A DNA stretch of 34,151 nucleotides from contig JBNGIO010003129.1 of assembly GCA_049999805.1 (NCBI GenBank), forward strand, positions 1 to 34,151. Direction: 5' to 3'. Below the pieces are notes generated by a model. It did not search any database and was not told the origin of the DNA. It saw only the letters and a program-made list of their open reading frames with translations. Made by a program: the position numbers and the translations under genes. Shown piece by piece: positions 18,062 through 34,151 of the stretch. Within the stretch, counting starts at the first letter, position 1, and every line of letters starts with the position of its first letter. Source of the stretch: Folioceros fuciformis (lineage: Eukaryota > Anthocerotophyta > Anthocerotopsida > Anthocerotales).

Positions 18062-18553
18062 CCCTGAGTGTGTGCAGCAAGCCAGGATGCCCACTTGCTT
18101 GGTGTGCTTGGGACATTCTGCTAATTGTTTTAATGCATTGATTGGTGTATTGCTGATAACTTGATGATGAGCAAGAAAATTAACAGTGCTATGACAAGTC
18201 TGGGCTGAATTTTTGATATTGGATGAGTACTTGTAATCACACCAAGCCCATGTTTCTAACTCCATGAGTATGAATTATAGCTTTACGAGTACTCTGATAC
18301 TAGCACTCTACATGATCCAAGGTCTCCCTCTCACCTCACACATAAGCCAAGATTTAATGAGTGTGTAAGTCCTCATAACAGGCAATTGGCAAGCCATGAT
18401 GGCTTGTATATATATATACAAGCATACGAACTGTCCTACAGTATGTGCAAATTCATGGTCAAGGCCGTTCTTGTCTTTCAAAAAAATGAAATGAACTGAG
18501 GGATTTCCCGCCTCCCACTCTATGCGCCTTCAGCACGCTCGACGCCTGTAGCT

Positions 18554-24789
<6,236 letters not shown>

Positions 24790-25173
24790 AGTTCCCGACT
24801 ACGAGCGACCTGAGACTGTTGGACAGATGTTACAAGGCATGCAAGCCGCGGAACGCGACGTTCTTGGATACATGCTTTTTGGGAAAACGAAAGTTTCGTG
24901 GAAGAAGAATTTTATTGAAGTTCATTTTACCCTCATTCTGTGTAGGACTTGTCTGCTTCTACCTAAAATTTGGTAACATGCGATTTTTAATCACGACATT
25001 CTTTGCACATCTGTTACAAACAAACCTGGACAAAATTTTGCGGTCACGATTCGGAAGGGCAGGGAGAAAAGATGTGGAATACATACATATGACTTTGAAG
25101 TTAGTCCCACCGTAACTTAAAATTTACATGCCCTCTGCACTCTGGTTTATGTACACAGTCCGAATCCCGCTCT
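24790..25173. other. Convergent 3' flank of SMC5 and PIMT
   Basis: The 384 bp between the two stop codons is AT-richer than the coding parts and should hold both 3' untranslated regions. A frame that continues past the SMC5 stop (24819-25115) is not conserved and looks accidental. Confidence 0.5.
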
Positions 25174-26039
25174 CTACTCGGTTCGCAGCTGGGCTTCCCG
25201 ACTTGTGAGCGGAACGTATCGGACCGAAGTTGCTGTCCACTGGGACAGAGTGCCATCTGCGAGCTTGTCTATCACCCTCAAGTCTTGGAAACTGTCACCC
25301 ACAGGGATGACCAGGCGACCTCCGGCCTTCAGTTGATCGATGAGCGGTTGCGGAATCTGGGAAGCAGCAGCAGCACCTACATGGATGGCGTCGTAGGGCG
25401 CCGAAGAGGGCCACCCTTCCCGACCATCTGCGGCCACCTCCCCAGGGGTCAGGACACCCGAATTCCCAATACATGCCCAAGTCTAGTGACAAAGTAAAGA
25501 GACAACCTGCAACGTGGAGTGAGAGGCGGCCGGAGTTGAGCAGGTCTGCAGCCGGAGTCTTGGCAATATTATCGGCAGCCAGTTGCACCAGCTGGGGGAT
25601 GTGCTCCACTCCGATCGCACGTCCTTGCTCCCCAACCAGCAGGGCAAAAGCAGCTGTCAGGTATCCCGTGCCTGCACCATAGCATAATACAAAACCCCGT
25701 TGAACCCTGCGACAGCAACACGCTAACCAAACGTCAAACAAGTTAAGACCGACGGCAACCTGCGCCGACATCCAACGCTCGCATCCCTGGCTGTAATTGT
25801 TTCTCCAGCAAATCCAAGCACAAGGCATGCATGTGTGGGGCAGATATGGTGGCGTTGTATCCGATAGGGATCGGACTGTCTACGTAGGCCAGTTCACGCT
25901 TGTGGACGAAATCAGCCCTGTCCAGTTCCTCCATAACGCTGGCAATCCGAGGCGACCGTATGGCAGAAGACAGCTGCAACATCTGCACCAGTGATTTGTT
26001 GTCCACTGCTCGTCCCCTCCAAAATTGCTGCCAGGCCAT
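25174..26039 (-). CDS. PCMT: Protein-L-isoaspartate O-methyltransferase (PIMT/PCMT)
   Basis: Three exons on the minus strand, 26039-25760, 25671-25507 and 25427-25174, encode 232 residues, the usual size. The enzyme methylates isoaspartyl residues that form in ageing proteins, using S-adenosylmethionine, and so starts their repair; in plants it supports seed and stress longevity. Motifs seen are SPIPIGYNATISAPHMHA, the SAM-binding loop DVGAGTGYL (split by intron 1), the acidic GVEHIP motif, PYDAIHVGAAA, LIDQLKAGGRLVIPVG and the C-terminal SVRYVPLTSREAQL. The start at 26039 (MAWQQFWRG) matches the conserved N-terminus. The frame stays open upstream to 26270, so an N-terminal extension, as in the organelle/nuclear PIMT2 form, is possible. 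It converges on SMC5. Confidence 0.95.
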
Positions 26040-27220
26040 GGCGGGCCGTGCCTGTGTCAGGGTGTGCAGATTTCCCACCGTCACTCTTCTCCACAAAATT
26101 GTACCGGTCTGTTTACCTCCATGCTGCAAACAAAACGCAGCGCGGAAAGCCTCAACCGCAGGACCTGGGGACCCTCGGCCTCCGGTGAGCCTCTTGGCGA
26201 ACAACTCCCCTTCTGGCCTGGCTTCGACTGCGTTCCCAGACGGGCCCCACGTGTCCCGAATGCAAGACACCGAAGAGATTTGTCATACTGTGTATGGTTG
26301 TATCGCACATTCATCCGCCAAATTCTTTGAGTACCTAGCCACACGGGTAGCCTAGGGTGTAAGATATACACGTCCTGTTCCAATAATCGCAAGCATGGAG
26401 ACTTGATAAAACAGAAGAGACGGAAATCCTATCCACCCCGGCCCCCGCACGAAGGGGAACAACCCACTGAAGGGCAAGAGCCAGAGCGGGCCAGTCCCTC
26501 GCCCTCGGCCAAAGATCTCAATCAATAAAATAATATCTAAAAACGAAAATCTATCCATCACGAATGTAATGATCTTCGCAGCAAAGGCACTAGGCCATGC
26601 CGATGAAGAATATGGAAGGAGATGAAGACGGTCGAGACTTCTCGAGACCGGCACTCTGACTGTGATTTCCCTGGGCCTGCCAGCTCTTTCTGATTGCCAC
26701 AAAGAACTCACGAAATCATTTGTTTTGCCACCTTGGTGAACTCGACCATTGCCTCGTCCATCCCAACCCCGTATGCAAGGTTGAATTAGGGATTTGCCAC
26801 CATCTAGCAAACCAGCGAGATTGCAATTGTCCAGCAATCAGAACATGAAGTCCAGCAGGAATCTAAGCACGGATGTTCGAACCAGAAAAGCAAGGTCTTG
26901 CAAAAATGTGGAGGTACAGCTGCAGAGACCCATGCTGTGCTCACCAGGGCGATACACAGACTGGCTTCATCTGTTTGTCGGTGGTCGTCGCACATGCAAT
27001 CAGGCTCAAATCAAGGACGGGAAGAGGGAAACGTGTCGGTGCATCTAAGCATGGTCACAAAAAGTAACATACCCGTTACATTTTTTATGTAAACTGGCTG
27101 GCTAACGGACATGCAAAATGCGGACAACTCCGTTATGGTTGGACAAGCACAGGATACTTCCACCCCTGGGCGCCCTTGACTGTCGCACGGGCATTGTTCG
27201 ACAAGCCCTCCTTATTGGAC
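26040..27220. other. Upstream region of PIMT, no established gene
   Basis: Minus-strand sequence here should include the PIMT leader and promoter. A possible short exon at 26761-26712 (minus; MDEAMVEFTKVAKQM, then a GTGAGT donor) was noticed, but no continuation could be placed. AATAAA-like sequence occurs at 26524-26530 (plus). Other frames are unconvincing. Confidence 0.4.
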
Positions 27221-27660
27221 TTCAATAAAATTTTCCTTATCAAAGATACGGTCGCCTGTAAATTTAAATATTGGCTATTGCACAAACCACACTAAGGATA
27301 CTTCCAAAACACTCATATTTTTGCATTTTTCCTCATATGCAAAGACGATGTGCGTCCTTCATTCAAGTGAAGCTGAATATAATGTTTTTGAATATTACTT
27401 TAAAAAGTTGAATCTCAATTTAGTTAAGTATATATGTAGATTTTTAAGCTTAATAATTTATTTATTCAATTCAAAAATATTATTATAATATTCTAAATTT
27501 TTAAAATTTTAATAGGTTTTAACATATGTCTGTATTTTATGTTGCACTATAACACCCTAAAGAGAATTCTTTTACTTTTACCTTAAATATTAAAAGATAT
27601 TTATTAAAAATTCATCAATATAATTGATATCTTGTTGTTGTGTACCAACTAGTGGATACA
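27221..27660. other. AT-rich intergenic stretch
   Basis: Very AT-rich sequence with runs of A and T and no ORF of note. I see no gene, repeat or RNA here. Confidence 0.6.
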
Positions 27661-28670
27661 ATGATAAAGCTTCACATAACTGGTACATGTGGACGAGATA
27701 TTGTGGCCATGTCAATCCTACGGTCGTTGTAGGCTTCCCTAAAATAGCTCCCTTCAAGTCTCGTTAGCTCTCTCCAACTACATCTATCATTCACCAATGC
27801 ACTCCCAATTACATACCTACCAATCCTCCAACACGTCCAATCAACATGAGGGTACGATTTCCTCATTTAGAAAGACCCTAGTAAGCTACCTACCGATTTC
27901 TACCTTCCTACACTCAATACCCCTTTCCCCACAAGGCTCCCTACAGCACCTTCCACAACGATCCAGCTGCTTATCTCCCTACATCTGACATTACTCCCAA
28001 TTATCAAACACCACAAAGTCCTTTGTAATCAACAACAGAAAGGGCACTCGCATCTCCACCATCCAATAAGATGTCATCTTCCAAGTGCTTTCTCAAGTCC
28101 CCACCCTTCCTCTAACATAAACCTCAAGCTCACTAATTCCATATCACCCTCACAACACAACTTCTTAGGTCTGTTCTAAACCAACAAGTTTTTCCTTCAG
28201 CCGATTGTTGTGTGTTTGCACTTGTTAGTGGGGATCTCTAGCGAGTCTTTCACTATAGTCTACCCTTAAGGCAACAATCATGTAGGTATCGTCATACACC
28301 CACAACAAAGCAACTCACACAATAACCATTCACAAGGGAACCAACTTGCAGGGGTGCCCCTAAAGAATATGAGCCCTCCACCAAGCACTTCAACCATTGC
28401 AACTCTTGCCACAACCAAGCGCTGTTATGGCACACAGCTGGCACCGAAATCCCTACTCTCAATTGAGGATGAGAACTCGCTATGACAAGAGTGCACAATG
28501 TGGTGGTTCATTTCTTTATGTAGCCCCTTCTTATAGGATAGCTCGACATATAAACCCTTCTCCACATGTAGAAGGTGGGCTTACCCTCCTCTCACACTAG
28601 CCGCCACAAACTTCAATACACATGCCTATCAAGATACTAAGGCCTACCAATAATCTACTAGGGCAATGGG
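27661..28670. other. Gene-free stretch, probably old transposon sequence
   Basis: C-rich on the plus strand, with short broken frames on both strands and nothing I recognise. It directly precedes an LTR-like segment, which suggests old transposon DNA, but no domain supports that. Confidence 0.4.
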
Positions 28671-28776
28671 TGTAGGGTTCTTAAAGCCCAATGTGCTTAG
28701 GCTAATGTGTTTAGTCTAAGATTAGTGTCTAGCTAATGTATCATTAGTTTAGATTAGCTTAAGCTAATCTGTAGGA

Positions 28777-28822
28777 AGCTTCTTGCGCAGCTTCCTGTGA
28801 GCTTCTTGCGCAGCTTCTTGTG
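28777..28822 (+). repeat. 23-bp tandem repeat upstream of a TATA box
   Basis: Copies 28777-28799 and 28800-28822 of AGCTTCTTGCGCAGCTTC-TGTG differ at one base; a partial third copy follows. The TATA box is 29 bp downstream of the second copy. Such repeats are common in LTR U3 regions. Confidence 0.85.
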
Positions 28823-28850
28823 AAGCTTCCTAGGGAGCTCTTCTAGAGGG

Positions 28851-28858
28851 TATAAATA
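28851..28858 (+). promoter_or_regulatory. TATA box of the LTR-like segment
   Basis: TATAAATA flanked by GC-richer sequence, downstream of tandem repeats, with a CTC-rich leader about 30 bp further on. Confidence 0.6.
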
Positions 28859-29412
28859 CCCCCTTGAGCTCCCTTGCCAACCACTCTCAATGTGACCTCT
28901 TTTTCTCCTCTCCTCACTGCCTCCTCTTCTCCTCTCCTCCACCATGCTCTCTAGTGGTTCTACAATGGGCACCACTAAAAGTTGGGGACCGTCGAGGCCG
29001 CGACAAGGGATTCTTAGGCCCCCCTCCAAAAGGGAGTGGCTAGGATTGTTCCAAAAGGGAGGCTGGGTTTCAGCTAGGTCCTCTTCCATTCTCTTGGATC
29101 CGTGAACTTCCACCAAACCTTGCTTTGTGGTCATCTCTTAGGTCGTTCCTTCATCGCCACCAACAGGGTCACCCTTGACGTCCGTAGAAAGGGGCTGGCT
29201 TGTCTTTTAACTCGAGGAACTCCTCCCTTCGGTGAAGGGTTTGTCTCCCTATGATCCTCCTCCCTACATAGGGTGAGGATGTCCCTTACAATTCCCATCG
29301 TCGATATGTTTCCTACATTTGTAGACTCTCTACCACTTCCTTTTCATAGGTGGGGTCTCTATATAGAGGCCTTCCCCTATAAGTGCCTTCCCTACGTAGG
29401 TATGTTCGAGGC

Positions 29413-29563
29413 TGTTGGGATAAAACTGTACCATAGCTTATACTACAATTAATATACTTCAGTTAAGTGGTTAACCCAAGAGACACATTAACAATTTTGT
29501 ATTTAAGAACACCTTTCTTTTTATTAATCATTGCTTTTGTTTTACAAGCAGTGTTTATTAGCA
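29413..29563 (+). repeat. 5' LTR of the second Copia element (151 bp)
   Basis: It begins TGTTGGGATAAAACTG and ends TTATTAGCA, directly followed by a primer-binding site. The block AGAGACACATTAAC with TTTTGTATTTAAG (about 29480-29507) parallels the promoter block of the 171-bp LTRs. No second copy is in the window. Confidence 0.75.
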
Positions 29564-29576
29564 TGCTATCAGAGCA
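29564..29576 (+). other. Primer-binding site of the second Copia element
   Basis: TGCTATCAGAGCA, one base different from the standard initiator-tRNA site TGGTATCAGAGCA, immediately after the LTR. Confidence 0.72.
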
Positions 29577-30150
29577 CGAGCTCTATCGATCCATTTAGCC
29601 TGATTCTAGAATGCTGTTAGCATAGATAATTTATCTAATCACATAATACACAATCTCTCTCTGAGAAATGTGTGATTGTGTGGCTAGTAATTCATCTTTG
29701 CCTACACTCTAGATAGTGTTAGTATATTCTAAATTAAATGGGATTGTAAATGAGTCTGTGGATTCTACATCATGACGTGGAGATGTGGGCGACGTCATGA
29801 TGAGCCCTTCTCACAATTTGTGAATAGGCAGCTCAAGAATCGTCCACAACAAGTTGAGCATCAAGGCGATCGGCGGTGTGCGCATTCTTAAGGCTAGCGT
29901 TGTCACTAGGCATCACCTCCTCTAGTGAGAAGATCCCACCAGCTCAACTTGGGGGAGCGAGCCCCATTTCCGCGCCCCCGCAACACCTGCAAAAGAATTC
30001 CCAATAGATTGCAACACACAGACTCAACATTAGATCTCGAAGGAAGGTTCAGTACCTGTGGCTCAATACCGGATCTCAAGCTGGAAGCTTTGCGCATGAG
30101 TTACCAGCGCTGAGAAGATCCTTCTCGCAGAAGTCTGCAGAGGACAATCT

Positions 30151-30342
30151 ATGTTGCTACAGCAAGGAAAACGCCTACTTATGGTGCACGATTTGCTCCA
30201 GAGTGTTCAGAATTCACTCACCGCCCTCACCTTGAGATTGGAGCGTGCTGAAATTGGACCTAAGTCTGCACAAGCACCGCTGGTTGCCACCTACCTGCCG
30301 ACCTTGGTGCCTACACGCGAGGAGCCATCCATGACATCGTAG
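30151..30342 (+). pseudogene. Leader ORF remnant with the TLVPTRE motif
   Basis: A 63-codon frame between primer-binding site and gag. A helix-forming start (LLQSVQNSLTALTLRLERAE) is followed by ATYLPTLVPTREEPSMTS. It parallels the C-terminus of the leader ORF at 8890-9468 (ALYLGTLVPTREV). The N-terminal part seems lost or out of frame. Function unknown. Confidence 0.5.
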
Positions 30343-30626
30343 TGTGGGCGATCAAATCTGTAGGGGCCTGCCTCAATTCGGGATCCCAGCTTCAATCTTG
30401 GAGGGGGATCGCGCGAGTAGGCGCAGCAAGCGCAGCGCCAACGGCACTCAGCCAGACCCCAATCAGCACCTTCGCCTAGGTTGATGTTGATGAGTCCTTT
30501 GACCTGTCGCAAAATCATGATCACTTGCAACGTTTCATGTTAGTTTGCACGTTTTCGTATCTAACCCTAAAAACAGCATTGTCGAAACGTCACGTACCTC
30601 TTTTAGATGTCGTTTCGTTTTCTCTC

Positions 30627-31409
30627 ATGTCGTATGACTTGGATTGGCTGTTTGGGGGCTCTGATAGTGACTTAGATGAAAATTTAGCCATAGACGTTTC
30701 CTTTCTTCAATCCCTGCAGTCTCAATTTCTTGCATTCAACCCTCCACCACATCAAGGGCTACCACCTCCTCTTAACATGGGTATCGTTGCTCAAGTCGAC
30801 ACATATTCTGGTGAATTCAAAGAAAAAGATCGGTTTGATGACAAACCTATTAACTACGAGAGCTGGAGAGCATAAATGCAAGCAAACCTGAATGTGAGGG
30901 ATGTTTGGGAGTACGTCGATGGCAGCATCGCCAATCCACACTTGGTCCCATCTACAGCTGCAAACCAACCAACAGCATATGAGAAGGCGAAATGGGACAA
31001 AGGGAACAAAGTAGCTTTTGCCATCTTGCTGTCTAGGCTAGATGTTACAACTGTCACTGAGGTTGAGTTCCTGGACATAGCACAAGAGGTCTGGACTCAG
31101 CTCAAGGACACGTACAAGGTACAAAATGTGTGTACCTTGATGAATCTGCGAAGTGATTTCCACTTGTTCAGGATATGGGAAGGAGACCCCGTGAGACCAG
31201 GAATTACCAAGTTGAGGCTTCTGCGAGCGCAATTGGCTGGGCTAGGTGCCAAGATCACAAAGGTCGAAATGGTTGCCCAGCTGTTTACTGCCTTGCCGTC
31301 ATCCTATCAAATGTTTATCTCTGGACAGAATTCGGCCTTCTCTACAGCGTATGCTACTGCTGCTGCGAATCAACCTTATAACCTGAACTTTAAACACTGT
31401 TGTGTTTAG
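30627..31409 (+). pseudogene. Copia gag with one in-frame stop
   Basis: Starts MSYDLDWLFGG and carries the Copia gag core (UBN2-type): INYESWRA, VWEYVDGS, AKWDKGNKVAFAILLSRLD, VWTQLKDTYKVQNVCTLMNL and VEMVAQLFTALPSSYQMF. It forms the particle shell. A TAA at 30873-30875 interrupts it in frame and it ends at 31409 ahead of the nucleic-acid-binding part. A degraded knuckle (CDWCQIAGH then a stop, about 31590-31620) follows. An upstream Met at 30525 would add 34 residues. Confidence 0.8.
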
Positions 31410-31779
31410 GACTCTCCTGCAAGAGGAAGCCAGCAGACACAAACTAGGTCAGGGCTCTTGAGCAAGAGGTGAAAAGGTTCTTTTTGCGGCAAAAGGCAAG
31501 CCGTTTGTAAAGTGAAGGGGGAAAAAGAAGACTCACCAGTAGCCCAGCGCTTCTGGTGGCTCGAACTCATCTCTCTCCATCAAACGGCAGGGTATATGCG
31601 ATTGGTGCCAAATTGCTGGTCACTAAGAGAGGAACTACCGCAAGAAAAAGGCTAGAGAACCAAAGAAGGATCCTCGACCTGAAGCACATGTTGCTGCCAA
31701 GGACAAGGGAACTTCTCCACACAAAAGAAGCTCGATTGTCCTAACAGTAATAGTCTGTTTGTCGTCGTCTGTTGATCCG

Positions 31780-32950
31780 TCAGACTCTTGGTATATAGAT
31801 TTTTGTGCTATGTCTCACGTCTATAAGAAAAAAAATCTATTTTCCACAATCACAACAAAAGTCCTAGCATAGTCACTTTATGTGGGGGACTCTAGATGCA
31901 TAGACGTACGTGGAATGGGTACTATTACCCTTACCTTGGCTGATGGGTTTGAAATCCTGCTCGATGATGTCCTCTATGTTCCTGCCATGTCGAACAATTT
32001 GCTGTCAGTTAGAGCAGCCACTCAATTTGGAAAGTATGGTTTCTCCTTTGAGCAGGGCAATTGTTGCTTGTACGACCTATCCAGACCTAGAAAGTGTGTT
32101 GCTAGAGGTCAGTTGGTAAATGAGCTATATCAGTTAAACCTGTCCACTGACGCAGAAGCTTATGTTACCTCAACCACCTCTGAAGCAAGTCTTTGGCATG
32201 CTAGGCTTGATCATATGAATAGGGAAAAGTTGAACTTTACGTCTTCACTAGACTATTACAGGGAGAAATTGCCCTCCTGTTTCAAGCAACTGCCTGCCTG
32301 CCAATCCTGTGTCCTCTCAAAGCAGAAGGAGCTTCCCTTCAAAAACAAGCAGGCACAGAAGGCTCAGGCAGTGCTGGAACTCATACATGCTGACATTGCT
32401 GGCAAGCTGCAAGTTAAGTCACTGGGTGGAGCAGAGTATTATTTCACCTTAACGGACGATTACTCTTGCTACACTTGGGTGTTCCCACTTCGCCTCAAGA
32501 GTGATGCTTTCAAGTGTATAGAAACATGGATTTTTATGGTACAAAGACAAACTCGCAGTCTAGTGAAGTGCTTTTGCACCGAAAACAGTGGAGAGTTCGT
32601 TGGTCTCCAATATGATGTGCTATTTGCAGCTCATGGGGATCATTCTCTAGCTTGCCATTCCTTATACTCAACAGCAAAACAGAGTAGCTGAACATAAGAA
32701 CAAGACCCTGATGGGTATGACAAGGAGCATGCTTGGATGGGTGGGTTTGCCCAAACAACTACTAGGCAGAAGCCCTTACAACTGCAGCCTACATACTTAA
32801 CAGAGTTCCGACAACTTCAGTACCTGGCAAAACTCCTTATGAGACGTACTGGAAGAAGAATCCCAGCTTGCTGCATCTGCGGGTGTTTGGCTCCACAGCA
32901 TTTAGAAAATACACTCATACTGGAGAATTGTGGAGGCAAAACCCCGGGCA
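31780..32950 (+). pseudogene. Copia protease remnant and integrase pseudogene
   Basis: A protease-like start (SWYIDFCAMSH, about 31785) has Phe-Cys where the catalytic Asp is usually followed by Ser-Gly. After a stop at 31869, a long frame (31882-32691) continues with ITLTLADGFEILLDDVLYVP, then the integrase zinc-finger region (LWHARLDHMNREKL and CQSCVLSKQKELPF) and the catalytic core (LIHADIAG, YYFTLTDDYSCYTWVF). This enzyme inserts the DNA copy into the genome. Frameshifts after 32640 move the rest (NRVAEHKNKTL, SMLGWVGLPKQLLG, VFGSTAFRKYTH) into other frames, and homology ends near 32950. Confidence 0.85.
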
Positions 32951-34151
32951 CTAATTGCCGATGGGTTCCACCTTTAGTGGCCACACTTATCCCACTATCG
33001 TTGAGACATTGGGTTCCGTTCCCACGAATGAGCGATGGGGTTCCTCGCTGCTGTGGAAGGAGGGTCGGACTCAATCGACTCAGTGATGGATTCGAGGGCT
33101 CATCTCCAGCTCCAATCAGGCGTAGGACAGGCCTCACTGTCCAGCGGTCAGCTGCACCTCTCTCGGTGCCCACAAACTCACTTTAGTTACTACAACGACC
33201 CTAACCTCTCGGATCTGCGACTTCCCTCACTCACTTTACTCGCTCTCTCACTCCAGCACCAACACCAGGAACTAACAACGACACCACTACCTTCTACACT
33301 TCCCTATTGACTCCTCCTACTCGGCAAGAGCCACTAGACTAACCCCCAAGAAAAGAAAGAAGGGAACACACTCCCCTCTTGGATATCTCCTCTCCACAAC
33401 CTTACCAGACGCCATGAAACATGGCCGGCCTACAGTACTTGTACAAACAAGGAACAAGAGTGGATAGGTCGAGAGATAGACACATCCTTTACAATCAAGA
33501 GCTAGGGGCAAGCCCCTTCACCCTGGTCATTACACCTTGTGATCCTACCAGACACTGTACAACCGGCAACATGCGGCTTGCGATCCTACCGGACATTGCA
33601 CAGCCGGCAACACACTGCAAGTCCTAAACCAAGTAGGGACAGACCACAAGAGCTCATGTAGAGAGTACCTCCAAGAGCTCACGAAGTGACAGACTGACTT
33701 CCAAAGTGAATGACTACCTCCTTCTATAGGCTCACCTGATCTTATAGGAGCCTCTCTCTAACTTGACAAATATTATTTTAATAGGACCACTAGCCTAGTC
33801 GGTTGTCACTAGCCACTTATTTAGACTTCTAGCAGATCCTGCCACCAATGAGCTGGCCCTACCACCACAAGGATCTACCACCTCTTAGACTATCCTGAGA
33901 CTTTAGAGGATGTCTGATCTTCAAAGATCTACGGACGCCGCCTCTTCCTTGCTGGATGGCCGCCCGCTAAGTCTTCCACTGTGGTTGAGCCAACTTCCAG
34001 GGGAGGAGTATGAGTAGTGGGAAAGATAGAGAGGAGGTAAGAAGTAATGGGATCAGCAGCCGGAACCTGGGCTGAAAACGGTACTTATTCAGCGGAATCA
34101 ACTTCCAACCGAAATGGTTCCTCGGCCATGAAACACTAACCCTGGGGTGCT
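32951..34151. other. Unassigned sequence right of the truncated Copia element
   Basis: Starts abruptly where integrase homology stops. No recognisable gene is found; frames up to 149 codons exist on both strands but carry no motif. A 41-bp tandem repeat (33536-33617) suggests transposon or LTR sequence. No LTR ends could be fixed. Confidence 0.4.
33536..33617 (+). repeat. 41-bp tandem repeat, two diverged copies
   Basis: Copies 33536-33576 and 33577-33617 share CTTG-GATCCTACC-GACA and CCGGCAACA with about eight differences. Confidence 0.8.

Larger units (their letters stand above)
17032..18553. other. 1.5-kb intergenic region with several tandem repeats
   Basis: Between the RAB and SMC5 start codons, so it contains both promoters. 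No gene is supported. It holds a perfect palindrome (17254-17290) and four local tandem duplications (17329-17466, 17687-17780, 17832-17909, 18000-18061), plus a TATATATATA run near 18408-18419. The segment 17920-18120 has a weak coding look (a Met followed by 21 open codons), but stops prevent a gene call. Confidence 0.5.
28671..29412 (+). repeat. LTR-like promoter segment (TGTAGGG..., TATA box)
   Basis: It starts TGTAGGGTTCTTAAAGCCC, has a 23-bp tandem repeat (28777-28822) and a good TATA box TATAAATA at 28851-28858, followed by a pyrimidine-rich leader. This looks like the 5' part of an LTR or a transposon promoter. Its first 28 bases match 8894-8867 (minus) at 27 positions. Its right end merges with the next LTR at 29413. 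A short minus-strand frame at 28754-29134 is not convincing. Confidence 0.5.
29413..32950 (+). mobile_element. Second Copia element, 3'-truncated
   Basis: In order: 5' LTR (29413-29563), primer-binding site (29564-29576), leader ORF (to 30342), gag (30627-31409), protease remnant and integrase (to about 32950). Reverse transcriptase, RNase H, polypurine tract and 3' LTR are absent; homology stops near 32950 and unrelated sequence follows. The LTR start (TGTTGGGA versus TGTTAGGA), its promoter block and the leader ORF are related to the element at 5605-9760, so the two belong to one family or sister families. Confidence 0.8.

Noticed and set aside
17920-18265. Possible gene fragment near the 31-bp duplication
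   Set aside because: Stops in every frame, no splice set and no recognisable motif; the open frame on the minus strand is interrupted by the duplicated block.
24819-25115. 98-codon frame after the SMC5 stop
   Set aside because: AT-rich, not conserved and without splice support; it is read as 3' flank.
26352-26837. 161-codon minus-strand ORF upstream of PIMT
   Set aside because: Composition changes abruptly along it, it has no motif, and it would cross the GTGAGT donor of a better short exon candidate.
26865-26885. tRNA-like B-box (GGTTCGAACATCC on the minus strand)
   Set aside because: One base off the consensus spacing, and no A-box or cloverleaf could be drawn around it.
32951-34151. Search for the 3' LTR of the second Copia element
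   Set aside because: Nothing matching TGTTGGGATAAAAC or the LTR promoter block was found, so the element is treated as truncated.

Overview
This is a piece of a nuclear genome from a land plant. The evidence is spliced genes of plant-specific families (a RABA-type Rab GTPase, a pectate-lyase-like protein, plant-type SMC5, a plant-type PIMT), canonical GT-AG introns, and Copia, Gypsy-like and PIF/Harbinger transposons. The introns are very short (mostly 55-200 bp; 30 of them in SMC5), which fits a compact-intron lineage such as a lycophyte (Selaginella-like). That placement is inference; the species cannot be fixed from the window.

Left flank, 1-12100: a transposon nest. A Gypsy-like gag pseudogene (minus strand, 2870 to 561) is cut by a 784-bp LTR-like insertion (1104-1887) and then by the 5' LTR of another element (317-560, primer-binding site 304-316) that runs out of the window. 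From 4123 to 12091 lies a PIF/Harbinger DNA transposon with 16-bp terminal inverted repeats and TTA target duplications. It carries the two expected genes, a Myb/SANT-like protein (+) and a DDE transposase (-), both decayed. A 4156-bp Copia element (5605-9760) sits inside the Myb gene with a perfect 5-bp target duplication and LTRs differing at two positions. Another roughly 260-bp insertion sits inside its reverse transcriptase.

Gene island, 12557-26039: six genes. They are a small seven-exon coiled-coil protein (+), a pectate-lyase-like protein (-), a PITH-domain protein (+), a RABA GTPase (-), SMC5 (+, 31 exons) and protein-L-isoaspartate methyltransferase (-). Pairs alternate between tail-to-tail and head-to-head: the coiled-coil and pectate lyase stop codons are 78 bp apart, the pectate lyase and PITH genes share a 367-bp promoter region, and SMC5 and PIMT converge. 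The genes do not form a pathway: they cover cell wall, proteostasis, vesicle traffic, DNA repair and protein repair.

Right flank, 26100-34151: an AT-rich gene-free stretch, an LTR-like promoter segment (from 28671), and a second Copia element (+, from 29413) that keeps its 5' LTR, leader ORF, gag, protease and integrase remnants but is cut off near 32950 before reverse transcriptase. Its LTR and leader ORF are related to those of the first Copia element. The two elements retain complementary parts: one RT/RNase H, the other gag/integrase.
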